Below, piece by piece: positions 9,106-17,324 of a stretch of 64,000 nt of DNA. Where the stretch lies: positions 62,001 to 126,000 of the forward strand of contig NZ_QUZZ01000015.1 in assembly GCF_003545695.1 (NCBI RefSeq). Reading direction: 5' to 3'. Position numbers and translations under genes: made by a program. The stretch comes from Taibaiella helva. GTDB lineage: Bacteria > Bacteroidota > Bacteroidia > Chitinophagales > Chitinophagaceae. The notes below the pieces were generated by a model that saw nothing but the letters and a program-made list of their open reading frames with translations, made no database searches and was not told where the DNA came from. Each line of letters opens with the position of its first letter. Position 1 is the first letter of the stretch.

Positions 9106-9157
9106 CTCGGGCAAAAAAGTTATTAAGTAATCATTACTGGCCGGTATCCCCTGCTGA

Positions 9158-10057
9158 TCAGCTTTTACAAGGCAGGTCCATCAAGCCTCCCGGCTTAAGG
9201 TAAATAAACGCACGTGCAGCATCGATAAACACATGGAAACGTTTCCATACGTCGCCGCCCAGGATACTCATCTTTTGCCGGCCGATGGCGCCTTCGAAAA
9301 AACCGGCAGGGACCTGCGCCAGCGTATAACGACCTAATTGCAATGAAGGTAAAGTGGCTTTTTTTACTTTCAACACATGGCCATAAGCATCGGTCAGCTT
9401 TTGTTCCGACAACACTTTCAGCTGCGCATCGATGCCGCTGACGGCGACAAAGGCGTCGTCGAGCAGCAGCGCACCGGCATAGCCAGAATGCAGCAGGAAT
9501 TCATTTTTCCAGGAATGGCTGCCGTCACTGAGCGCCGCTTCGACAAAAAGCATGTCGCCTTGTTGCCGTAAAGCCAGCTTGTCGTAGGTAGCACAGGCAG
9601 CAGGAAGGGTATCGCGAACGACCAATACCTGCTGATCGAAATCCAGCTCAACGGTTTTACCGCGGAACAGGTCGAGGCCAAATTTGCCATCTGTTCCTTG
9701 CCCCGATTGCCGGTCTTCCCAGACTGCTATCGAATCCCATTGCAGCGTTCCGATCTGTACCCGGTTAGGAGCACTATAACGGGTGCTGTTCTCCGAGCCG
9801 CCCCAGCTTTTTATGTGCTCATCGGTCCGGTTGAAATGCAGGGTTTTCAGCCGGGCTACAGCCGTTTCGGTAAGGCTGAGATCTGACGTCGCTGTATGCA
9901 GCATCAGGTTTACAGTATCTGTCCCGTTAAGCACCGCCTGAAACATGAGGTTATTGTCTGACGAAAGATGAAACGGAATACGTGTATCCTGTGCATGCAG
10001 GATACCGCAGCCGAGGCAAAGGAGCAGCAGGTAAATTCGGAAAGCGCGCAGCATCAT
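9158..10057 (-). CDS. Secreted retropepsin-like protein with both catalytic Asp replaced
   Basis: The pair of ATGs at 10057/10054 starts a signal peptide (LRAFRIYLLLLCLGCGILHA), giving about 299 aa; the longer open frame lacks a sensible N-terminus. The mature part has the layout of Bacteroidota aspartyl-protease-like proteins with two similar halves: VNLMLHTATSDLSL in half one and EFLLHSGYAGALLLD in half two. At both places the family normally shows D-T/S-G, but here His stands in place of Asp (HTA, HSG). Peptidase activity is therefore unlikely, and the fold may serve binding. It is divergent from an alpha/beta hydrolase gene. Confidence 0.7.
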   Translation of the reverse strand: MMLRAFRIYLLLLCLGCGILHAQDTRIPFHLSSDNNLMFQAVLNGTDTVNLMLHTATSDLSLTETAVARLKTLHFNRTDEHIKSWGGSENSTRYSAPNRVQIGTLQWDSIAVWEDRQSGQGTDGKFGLDLFRGKTVELDFDQQVLVVRDTLPAACATYDKLALRQQGDMLFVEAALSDGSHSWKNEFLLHSGYAGALLLDDAFVAVSGIDAQLKVLSEQKLTDAYGHVLKVKKATLPSLQLGRYTLAQVPAGFFEGAIGRQKMSILGGDVWKRFHVFIDAARAFIYLKPGGLMDLPCKS

Positions 10058-10204
10058 TGTGTCGGATCGGTTTTGGTGAACGGGAACGCAAAGAACGGTA
10101 AATATCCTGTGTTTCGCGTCAATAGCGAAAGCCGGTTCATCTGCAGGGTGGCCATAAAAACAAAGGGATCGTAGAAAAAAGAACGGCTTATGTCCTGTTT
10201 CGCC

Positions 10205-10212
10205 TAGCTTTG
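10205..10212 (+). promoter_or_regulatory. Candidate -7 promoter element of the alpha/beta hydrolase gene
   Basis: TAGCTTTG matches the Bacteroidota -7 consensus TAnnTTTG and ends 24 nt before the ATG at 10237. No clear TTTG -33 box is seen. Confidence 0.4.
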
Positions 10213-10236
10213 AAGCCTGAACCGCAACCCGCATTT

Positions 10237-11160
10237 ATGAAAACGATCGTTATGCTCCTCCTTGCCTGTCTGCCCGGCTATATGCTGTGCGCACAGCAAT
10301 TGTACAGCAAAGCTTATGGGAACAGCAGGAATCAGCCGGTGATCTTCCTGCATGGCGGTCCCGGCGGCAATGCCACTTTATTTGAAGCGACCACCGCTGC
10401 CAGACTTGCCGACAGCGGCTTCTATGTGATCGTGTACGACAGGAGAGGAGAGGGCCGGTCGCCCGATCCTAAGGCCACCCTGACCTACCAGGAAGCTTTC
10501 GACGACCTGAACAGCATTTACCGGAAGTACGGCCTGAAGCAGGCCGCGCTGATCGGGCATAGCTTTGGTGGCCTGGTAGCGACTTTGTATACCCGGCAGT
10601 ATCCACAAAAGGTGAGCAGGCTTGTTCTTGCCGGCGCGCTGTTTGCCCAGCAGGAGACTTATGACTGGATCCTGTCGAATGCCGGGGATTACGCACGCTA
10701 CCACAACGATACGGCGATGCAACAGCGAACGAAAGTACTGATGGCCGCAGACAAACAGTCGGCGGCATACCGGAAAGGTTGCTATGACCTGGCCGGGAAG
10801 ATGGACTACTTTGAGATGCCACAGCCCACTAAGGCATCCCGCGAATTGAGAAAAGCCTACGAGACCGGTCCTTTTTACGCGCAGAATATCCGCAACAGCA
10901 ATGCGCCGCTGCTCTTCTATAAAAATGAGCCGCGCAAAAATATCGATACCAGGCCCGATCTGAAAGCGCTGAAGCAAAAAGGCGTCCGCATTTATGCCGT
11001 GTATGGTGAACAGGACCGTATTTTTTCCGGCAGGATGCTGGCCGGCCTGAAAAACCTTGTCGGCCCCGACGAGTTCCGCTTTATCGATAACTGTTCGCAT
11101 TACCTCTTCGTCGATCAGCAGCCGGATTTTCTAAGGTATATAACACAGTGGATGCGCTGA
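10237..11160 (+). CDS. Secreted alpha/beta hydrolase, proline-iminopeptidase-like
   Basis: The ATG at 10237 gives 307 aa with a signal peptide (KTIVMLLLACLPGYMLCAQQ). The alpha/beta-hydrolase features are FLHGGPGGN (oxyanion hole), GHSFGG (nucleophile Ser elbow), YGEQDRIF (acid Asp) and NCSHYLF (catalytic His). The HGGPG motif is typical of the proline iminopeptidase group. The signal peptide places it in the periplasm. The substrate is unknown. Confidence 0.88.
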   Translation: MKTIVMLLLACLPGYMLCAQQLYSKAYGNSRNQPVIFLHGGPGGNATLFEATTAARLADSGFYVIVYDRRGEGRSPDPKATLTYQEAFDDLNSIYRKYGLKQAALIGHSFGGLVATLYTRQYPQKVSRLVLAGALFAQQETYDWILSNAGDYARYHNDTAMQQRTKVLMAADKQSAAYRKGCYDLAGKMDYFEMPQPTKASRELRKAYETGPFYAQNIRNSNAPLLFYKNEPRKNIDTRPDLKALKQKGVRIYAVYGEQDRIFSGRMLAGLKNLVGPDEFRFIDNCSHYLFVDQQPDFLRYITQWMR

Positions 11161-11167
11161 ACCGCGA

Positions 11168-11902
11168 TCAGAGCGGCTTACGGGCGGAGATGATGAACCG
11201 TTTGCTCACAATACCGAGGCATACCTGCTGCACAAAGCAGGCGTCCAGCAAAGTGCGGATCAAACCGAAATCGAACTGCCCCTAATGGTCAAAAAGATAA
11301 GGCATCGATCGGATGTAGAAGAGCAGTGCCTCCGCATCGAAGAAACGGGTGTAGCCCGTATGCTCCAGCTGCTTCAGTACAGTAAGCTCTGTTTGTTTAT
11401 ACTCCTTCAGCGCATAGGCCAGGTTCCAGTGCGGGAAGTCGTCCTTGGTTTTCTGTTGAATGACGTCGGCAATATTACGGTCGCTTAGCCCATCTACCTG
11501 CTGGTTGATGAAATGGCCGCCGGACTTCAGGATGCGCGCTACTTAGCCGAGCACATAGCTTTCGTGCCGGTTGATCACCAGGTCGAAAAAGCCATCGTCG
11601 AAGGGTAGGGCATCATCTTCGTATTCCGATACCAATGTGGCGCCGAAGCCCGCCAGGCGTGCAGCAGCTACAGGGATATTATCGGCATAGCCTTCTGTGG
11701 CATAGATATGGTATTGCTCTTTATGCGGCAGCAGGCTGAGGAACGCTCCGCCGCCTGTACCCATGTCCAGCACGCAGATGCCCGGTCGCAGATAGGGCAG
11801 CAGCTCATTGTAATAATTCCGGGGCAGGGGACTTTTCACCATCCGGCGGCTGCGCTCAAGGTAGCTGAAATCCCAGCCGCTTATTTTTTCCGGTGCTTGC
11901 AT
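11168..11902 (-). pseudogene. Class I SAM-dependent methyltransferase with two in-frame stop codons
   Basis: From the ATG at 11902 one frame reads for 245 codons with recognisable methyltransferase sequence throughout. Motif I is VLDMGTGGGAFL and the post-motif region is ALPFDDGFFDLVINRHESYVLG. TAA at 11543-11545 then interrupts exactly where the family reads G-E-V-x-R-I-L-K-x-G-G. The frame continues with VARILKSGGHFINQQVDGL, down to SMPYLFDH, is broken again by TAG at 11282-11284, and continues to a TGA at 11168. No indel is needed, so both lesions are single-base changes. The product would be a 119-aa fragment lacking half of the fold. Decay is the simplest reading; sequencing error at two sites is the alternative. 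Confidence 0.85.
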
Positions 11903-12088
11903 AGACCTATCGGCTTAGCCCCATTGTATGACCGAATGTTTTTATGGGTTGAGCAAAGCTAAGAAATACCCGTTGCCGGTTTGCAGAACAATTTGCTCCT
12001 TTTGCAGACAAACAGGGGTAATTGGTGTATTGCATCCGGCAGATGCGGGCTGGCGGGCTACTTTTGGTCCAGGATCAAAAAAAATGTC

Positions 12089-13009
12089 ATGACGCCATTC
12101 CTCATTGAGACTGCTGGACTGAGCTACCGGTTCCGGCAAGACGAAAAAGTGCTCGACGATGTCGCGCTCCAGGTGCCCGAAGGTGCCATCTATGGTTTCC
12201 TGGGCCCCAATGGCGCAGGCAAGACCACTACATTAAGACTCTTGCTGGGTCTGCTCCGCAAACAGCAAGGCAGCATCCACATCTCGGGACAAGATGTTTC
12301 TGTACATCGCTCAGCGTTGCTCCGAAAGGTAGGCGCGCTGATCGAAAGCCCCTCTATCTATCACCACCTCAGCGCAGCAGAGAACCTGGAAGTATGGCGT
12401 AAACTCTATCGCTGTCCCCGTTCCCGTGTCGCTGCCGCGCTGTCCATGACCGGCTTGGACCGTACCGGCAATAAGAAGGCCGGTCGGTTCTCGCTGGGCA
12501 TGAAGCAACGCCTGGGTATCGCCGCAGCCCTGCTGCACGAGCCGCCGCTGCTGATCCTGGACGAACCGACCAACGGACTTGATCCTGCAGGCATCGTGGA
12601 GATGCGTGCACTGCTGCAACGACTCAACCGCGAGCTGGGCACAACAATCCTGATCTCGAGTCACCTGCTACCGGAGATCGAGCGGCTGGTAACCCATATC
12701 GGCATCATCAACGGGGGGAGGCTGCAATACCAGGGAACATTGGCCGGGCTGACCGAAGAAAGGGAGCAGGCCGGCGGGTTTCTTATCGATTGTAACGGCG
12801 ACCCGGGTGCAACGGCGGCTGTGGAGCGGCTTCAGCTTTCCTTCAGCTGGCAAGGTAAGCTGCTGGCAATAGATAAGGTAACGCGGGAACAAATGCCGCT
12901 CCTGCTCCGGGAGCTGGTGGGCGACGGGATAGCCATTTACGGTATGCATGTGCAAAAAAACGACCTGGAAACCATTTTTATGAACCTTACGCAATCTCCC
13001 TTATCATGA
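12089..13009 (+). CDS. ABC transporter ATP-binding protein
   Basis: The ATG at 12089 gives 306 aa. Walker A is GPNGAGKTT, the ABC signature is FSLGMKQRLGIA, Walker B is LLILDEPTNGLD and the H-loop is ISSHLL. A C-terminal domain of about 80 residues follows, as in bacitracin/lantibiotic-type exporters (BcrA-like). The stop overlaps the start of the permease (ATGA at 13006-13009), so the two are translationally coupled. The operon continues with a LytS-type kinase and a LytTR regulator, a combination suited to sensing and exporting a membrane-active compound. Substrate is unknown. Confidence 0.93.
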   Translation: MTPFLIETAGLSYRFRQDEKVLDDVALQVPEGAIYGFLGPNGAGKTTTLRLLLGLLRKQQGSIHISGQDVSVHRSALLRKVGALIESPSIYHHLSAAENLEVWRKLYRCPRSRVAAALSMTGLDRTGNKKAGRFSLGMKQRLGIAAALLHEPPLLILDEPTNGLDPAGIVEMRALLQRLNRELGTTILISSHLLPEIERLVTHIGIINGGRLQYQGTLAGLTEEREQAGGFLIDCNGDPGATAAVERLQLSFSWQGKLLAIDKVTREQMPLLLRELVGDGIAIYGMHVQKNDLETIFMNLTQSPLS

Positions 13010-13770
13010 GCAATGTCTTTCTGAACAGCTTCCGCAGCGAATGGCTGAAACGCAAGCGCACTGCTGGCGCCTGGCTGACGATCGCAGGCGGTACCATGAT
13101 CCCGCTGATCATACTGATCCAGCGCTTTTATTTCTTTGAACGGCTTGCCAGCGACAATGGTTCGCCAAGAATATGGGAGATGCTTTATTCCCGCTGCTGG
13201 CAAAGCATGGCCTTCTTCCTGCTGCCTATGGGTGTTATCCTGGTGACGACACTGGTAGGGCAGCTGGAATTCCGCAATCAGACATGGAAGCAGGTTCATG
13301 TAACGCCGCAATCGCCCACTACGATTTTTCTGGCCAAGCTGGGCGTGATCCTGGTCATGCTGCTGCAGTTCTTTATCCTGTTCAATATCGGCATCTATCT
13401 TACCGGTGTGCTGCCGGCGCTGTTCCTGAAACAGGTGCCATTCCCGGCGGAGGCTTTTCCCTGGGGCAAATTCCTGTTGGGTAACGGCAAGTTCCTGTTG
13501 ACCTGTCTCCCGGTGCTGTCCCTGCAATTCCTGCTGAGCCTGCAATTCCGGAACTTCATGGTGCCTGTAGGTATCGGATTGGGCCTTTACATTTTGTCGA
13601 TGACGGTGATCCAGTGGCGATATGCGTTCATTGTTCCGTACATTTATAGTGCAGCAGCGTTTATGAAGGATCAATTCAAGACCAATATCTATGCCTGGGC
13701 CCTCGGCTATTCCCTGGTATTCGGAGCAGCAGCCTATCTTTTGTTCCTCTTCAAAAAGGAAAGGAGCTGA
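13006..13770 (+). CDS. ABC-2 type transporter permease
   Basis: The 254-aa protein has about six hydrophobic segments, for example AGAWLTIAGGTMIPLIILIQ near the N-terminus and LVFGAAAYLLFLF at the end. The LVGQLEFRNQTWKQVHVTP region between the second and third segments is typical of BcrB/lantibiotic immunity permeases. It overlaps the ATPase gene by 4 nt and is followed after 1 nt by the sensor kinase gene, so it is the membrane half of the same export system. Confidence 0.88.
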   Translation: MSNVFLNSFRSEWLKRKRTAGAWLTIAGGTMIPLIILIQRFYFFERLASDNGSPRIWEMLYSRCWQSMAFFLLPMGVILVTTLVGQLEFRNQTWKQVHVTPQSPTTIFLAKLGVILVMLLQFFILFNIGIYLTGVLPALFLKQVPFPAEAFPWGKFLLGNGKFLLTCLPVLSLQFLLSLQFRNFMVPVGIGLGLYILSMTVIQWRYAFIVPYIYSAAAFMKDQFKTNIYAWALGYSLVFGAAAYLLFLFKKERS

Positions 13771-13771
13771 T

Positions 13772-14812
13772 ATGCGGAAGCCGATGATCGTTTTGCTGCA
13801 CCTGGGTTACTGGCTACTGTACCTGCTGTTGATCACTACCATCCTGCTGGCCTTACCCAAGACCCGCCCGCCGGTGGAACACCTGGGCCAGGTCCTGTTC
13901 TTTTCTCCTTTGGCTGTATTCGCGCTTCTGCCTGGTGTGCTGGGATTCTATTCTTACTATCTAATCTTGTTCGATCGCTGGCTGATGCGAAAACGTTTAT
14001 GGGCTTGCCTGCTCTGGGGCATCCTGTTTGTCCTGGTCGCCGGAGGCCTTACAACGCTTCTGCTCAGCTTTCCCCTCAATGCCCTCGGCTACCTTCGTTT
14101 TCCGCAGACCTTCTTCATGGGGCTCTTCCTGTCGATGCTGGCCGGCATACACGGGGTCATCGGCCTGGTGCTGAAAGGCTTCATCCGCTGGTACGGCGAC
14201 ATCCGGTTTAAGGAAGAGCTGCAGCGGCGCCATCATGAAACAGAGCTGGCGCTGATCAAATCACAGATCAATCCGCATTTCCTGTTCAATACCATCAACA
14301 ACATCGATGTGCTGATCGGGAAGGATCCAGCCAAGGCCTCGCTTTTCCTCAATAAGCTGTCGGGTATCATGCGCTTTATGCTGTACGAGACCCGAACGGA
14401 AAAAGTGCCCCTGTCGAAAGAGCTGGGCTATATCGATGCTTACCTGGATCTGCAGCGCATCCGCTCGGCCAACCACGATTTTGTCCGCTATGCGCTGCAG
14501 GGGGAGCCGGGCAACCTGATGATCGCACCCATGCTGCTGATCGCCTATATTGAAAATGCCTTCAAGCATGCTGCCAACAAACGGGAGGGACCTGTGGTGC
14601 AAATCGGGATCGATATTACTGATAATAGCGTTGTTTTCCGCTGTGAAAACCGCTACCAGCGCAAGGGTATCAAAGAGGACGTTTACAGCGGCCTGGGTAA
14701 TGAACTGTTACAGCGGCGGCTGGAGCTACTGTATCCCGGCAGGCATACGCTAAACCTTTCGGACCAAGGCGGGCTTTACTCTGTACAACTTATCCTGGAC
14801 ACGCATGATTAA
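13772..14812 (+). CDS. LytS-type sensor histidine kinase
   Basis: I choose the ATG at 13772 (346 aa, start MRKPMIVLLHLGYWLL); the open frame further 5' lies inside the permease gene. Four hydrophobic segments occupy about residues 5-145. The kinase part begins with LIKSQINPHFLFNTINNID, holding the phospho-acceptor His of the His_kinase family, and ends with an HATPase domain containing IAYIENAFKHA (N-box). There is no separate sensory domain, so the membrane segments are likely to sense. The gene overlaps the response regulator by 8 nt. Confidence 0.92.
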   Translation: MRKPMIVLLHLGYWLLYLLLITTILLALPKTRPPVEHLGQVLFFSPLAVFALLPGVLGFYSYYLILFDRWLMRKRLWACLLWGILFVLVAGGLTTLLLSFPLNALGYLRFPQTFFMGLFLSMLAGIHGVIGLVLKGFIRWYGDIRFKEELQRRHHETELALIKSQINPHFLFNTINNIDVLIGKDPAKASLFLNKLSGIMRFMLYETRTEKVPLSKELGYIDAYLDLQRIRSANHDFVRYALQGEPGNLMIAPMLLIAYIENAFKHAANKREGPVVQIGIDITDNSVVFRCENRYQRKGIKEDVYSGLGNELLQRRLELLYPGRHTLNLSDQGGLYSVQLILDTHD

Positions 14813-15488
14813 CTGCATCATCATAGAAGACGAGCCCCTGGCCCAGGAGCGCATTAAAGGTTACCTGAAGAAGCTGCCCTGGCTCCACCTGGTAGCCGTA
14901 TTCGACAACGGCATCGACGCGCTTGTTTACCTGCAGACCCATGTGCCCGACCTGATCTTTCTGGATATCAATATTGGCGAGCTATCGGGCATACAGCTGC
15001 TGGAATCGGTCAACCGAAGCGAGGTGATCATCACCACCGCATATCATCAATATGCTTTGAAAGGCTATGAGCTCAATGTACGTGATTACCTGCTGAAACC
15101 CTATACCTTCGATCGTTTTGTGCAGGCGGTGGATAAGGTAAAGCAGCAGCTGGAACGTAAAGAAACAGCGCCCCGCAGCTTTATCTTCATCAAGACCGAA
15201 TACCGGCTGGAGAAAGTGCAGCTCAGCGATGTGCTGTACATTGAGGGCCGACGGGATTACCGTATGATCCACACCTTGCACAAGAAGATCATGACTCTGC
15301 AGACCTTTCGCGAGCTGGAGACGGATATACCGGAAGCGCTGGTGTGCCGGGTGCACAAGTCTTTCATGGTAGCCATCGACAAGATCGACAGCATCGAGAG
15401 AGAAGGCATCCGCATCCTCGATCGTTTGATCCCGGTCTCAGATACCTACCGTAAGCGGTTTTACGAGATTGTTACCGCAGGTAAATAA
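14805..15488 (+). CDS. LytTR-family response regulator
   Basis: The 227-aa protein has a receiver domain (residues 1-120) with acidic pocket IIIEDEP, phospho-acceptor DLIFLDINIGE and conserved Lys in YLLKPYTFD. A LytTR DNA-binding domain follows, from FIFIKTEYRLEKVQLSDVLY to IPVSDTYRKRFYEIV. It is the partner of the overlapping kinase gene. As the whole group is co-transcribed with the ABC genes, it probably regulates its own operon, although no repeated LytTR site was identified upstream of 12089. Confidence 0.93.
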   Translation: MINCIIIEDEPLAQERIKGYLKKLPWLHLVAVFDNGIDALVYLQTHVPDLIFLDINIGELSGIQLLESVNRSEVIITTAYHQYALKGYELNVRDYLLKPYTFDRFVQAVDKVKQQLERKETAPRSFIFIKTEYRLEKVQLSDVLYIEGRRDYRMIHTLHKKIMTLQTFRELETDIPEALVCRVHKSFMVAIDKIDSIEREGIRILDRLIPVSDTYRKRFYEIVTAGK

Positions 15489-15524
15489 AATCCCGGGAAC
15501 CGCCTTTGCCTTAATCGGTGTCCG

Positions 15525-16793
15525 TTATTTTCCCTTACCCAGCAATCCGAAGCTGATACCACCGATAGCCAGTATCTCGTTTGGTTTACTGTAGACACGG
15601 GTATTGCCGTCGAACTGTGATCCGAAGCTGAGGCGCAGCGTGATGTTCTCCTGCAGGGTATAGCTGAAATTGCCCACCCAGGAATAAGTCCAGTGGGAGC
15701 TTTGGGTGGCGGGTATGTCCGAGGCCCGGCGGAAGACGCCCTCGAAGCCAATGTTCCAGTCGTTACGGTTGAACTGCGCTTTGGCGCCGAAATCCAGGTA
15801 GTTGCCGGGATCGACCCTATGGTCGTTCCAGATATAGCGTACGATGCCCAGAAAGTCGAGCGACTGGACCAGTTTCAGATCTTTGTCGCTGCTGAGGTCG
15901 AGACGGTACGAAGGCGTGATCCAGACACCTGTTTTCGCATACACGCTGTTATCCCAGTTATTGTTTTGCAGTACGGTCACTCCGGAATAAGCCGCTTCCA
16001 GGATGAAGCCATCCCGGGCAAAAGGTGCTTTCCGTTTATTGATCCGGTCCAGCGCCACCAGCTTCGCGGAATCGAGCGCGGGTTCCTGCTCATCGAGCCA
16101 GCGCCGGAGAGCGGCTGTATCCCTTATGCCGGCCACCTTGCCTTTTAAGGAAAGCAGGTCGCTTTGCACGCCGGGCTTCATCGCGTCGGGTATATCTTCC
16201 CGTTCCGATGTGCGTGCCGCTGCCATATCGAACGCCCGCTGTACGTCGTCATAAGTAAAGGAAGGCACGGCCAGTAGATTTTGCAGCAGGCTTACCGTCA
16301 TTTGCCGGGTTTCCGCGAGGGCCCAGGCGCGCAGGTCTTCGGTCGTCCGCTTGTTGACGGTGCCGGGCAGCAGGGTTACCCGAAGGCCGTAGCCCAGGCC
16401 GGTACCCTTATCAAGGTCGCCGAATTTAACGGTGTCCGTGCTGGAAGTGGCAATGGAGATCGCGAAATTCTTTTTAATAGCGGGGAAAATATCAGAAGAA
16501 AAATAATCGTTGGCCTTGAAGGAATATTGATTCCCGGGCGCCTTTTTATTCCAGTTGAAGGGATTGACCTCCAGGGCAAAATTGGGCTGCAGCACGCCGT
16601 TCACCGTTGCCGATTGCAGGCTCGCTGCAAAGTCCCTGGGCGTGGAAGGCCGCTGGATATTGGTCGGCTGAACGCCCAGCAGGATGTAAGCCGGACTGGC
16701 GGTGAGCTCCAGCGGTTTCAGATCGGGTTCCTGCGCCTGCGCTACGGTACCGAAGCCCAGCAGGCCTGCTATGATCAGATAGCTTTTTCTCAT
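15525..16793 (-). CDS. Secreted protein, probable outer-membrane beta-barrel
   Basis: The 422-aa product starts with a signal peptide (YLIIAGLLGFGTVAQAQ). The second half has alternating aromatic strand patterns such as WNIGFEGVFRRA, SYTLQENITLRLSFGSQF and IGGISFGLLGKGK, which suggest a barrel ending at the C-terminus. The middle holds a charged helical insert (RRWLDEQEPALDSAKL). No family is recognised. Its start overlaps the stop of the 134-aa gene upstream by 4 nt (ATGA), so the two are a coupled pair. Confidence 0.75.
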   Translation of the reverse strand: MRKSYLIIAGLLGFGTVAQAQEPDLKPLELTASPAYILLGVQPTNIQRPSTPRDFAASLQSATVNGVLQPNFALEVNPFNWNKKAPGNQYSFKANDYFSSDIFPAIKKNFAISIATSSTDTVKFGDLDKGTGLGYGLRVTLLPGTVNKRTTEDLRAWALAETRQMTVSLLQNLLAVPSFTYDDVQRAFDMAAARTSEREDIPDAMKPGVQSDLLSLKGKVAGIRDTAALRRWLDEQEPALDSAKLVALDRINKRKAPFARDGFILEAAYSGVTVLQNNNWDNSVYAKTGVWITPSYRLDLSSDKDLKLVQSLDFLGIVRYIWNDHRVDPGNYLDFGAKAQFNRNDWNIGFEGVFRRASDIPATQSSHWTYSWVGNFSYTLQENITLRLSFGSQFDGNTRVYSKPNEILAIGGISFGLLGKGK

Positions 16794-17194
16794 GACTGCG
16801 GGGCTTTGAGTGTGATGGTGAAGAAGAAGCGGGAATTGGCCGTCGGCGTCTTTTTATCATCCAGCTGGTATTCCTGCAGCAGATCGTTACCGGCATCCAC
16901 GATCAGCGAGCACTTTACCGGTATCTTCGAACCGTCATCGTCGCTTTCGCCGGTCTTGATCTTGCTTACATTCACTTCAACGCTTAAGGTAGCGCCATAA
17001 AGCTTATTGGCATAGTCGAGCGGATGGTCGGTGAAGCTCACCGCTTCGATCTCGATCTGCAGGCAATTGATCACGGAATGACCGGCAATGCTGATCACAT
17101 TGTTGTCCGGGGCTACATTGGCTGACAGGTAAAGTTTGGTGTTCTGGTACTTTGCGGGCAGGACAAGGGTATCCTTAAGGTTGAATTTAGCCAT
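16790..17194 (-). CDS. Hypothetical protein coupled to an outer-membrane protein
   Basis: The 134-aa protein has no signal peptide or membrane segment and consists mostly of beta-like stretches (LYLSANVAPDNNVISIAG, ATLSVEVNVSKI, SRFFFTITLKAP). I do not recognise it. It is the first gene of a two-gene unit, with its stop codon overlapping the next start. A good Bacteroidota promoter lies 47 nt upstream. Confidence 0.7.
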   Translation of the reverse strand: MAKFNLKDTLVLPAKYQNTKLYLSANVAPDNNVISIAGHSVINCLQIEIEAVSFTDHPLDYANKLYGATLSVEVNVSKIKTGESDDDGSKIPVKCSLIVDAGNDLLQEYQLDDKKTPTANSRFFFTITLKAPQS

Positions 17195-17240
17195 AAAGGT
17201 TTGTAGGGTTTAGATCAGGTATAGCATTGGTTTGGTAACG

Positions 17241-17270
17241 CAAAGCTACAATCTCCCTTTATTTATGCAA
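17241..17270 (-). promoter_or_regulatory. Bacteroidota-type promoter of the 16790-17194 gene
   Basis: On the minus strand TAGCTTTG (17248-17241) matches TAnnTTTG. A TTG -33 element (17270-17268) lies 19 nt upstream, the usual spacing. The start codon is 47 nt downstream of the -7 box. Confidence 0.6.
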
Positions 17271-17324
17271 CCCCATTTTTGTGCCCCCCGGGTTATCAAA
17301 TCACTATGTCCTGAAGGCCGGTGG

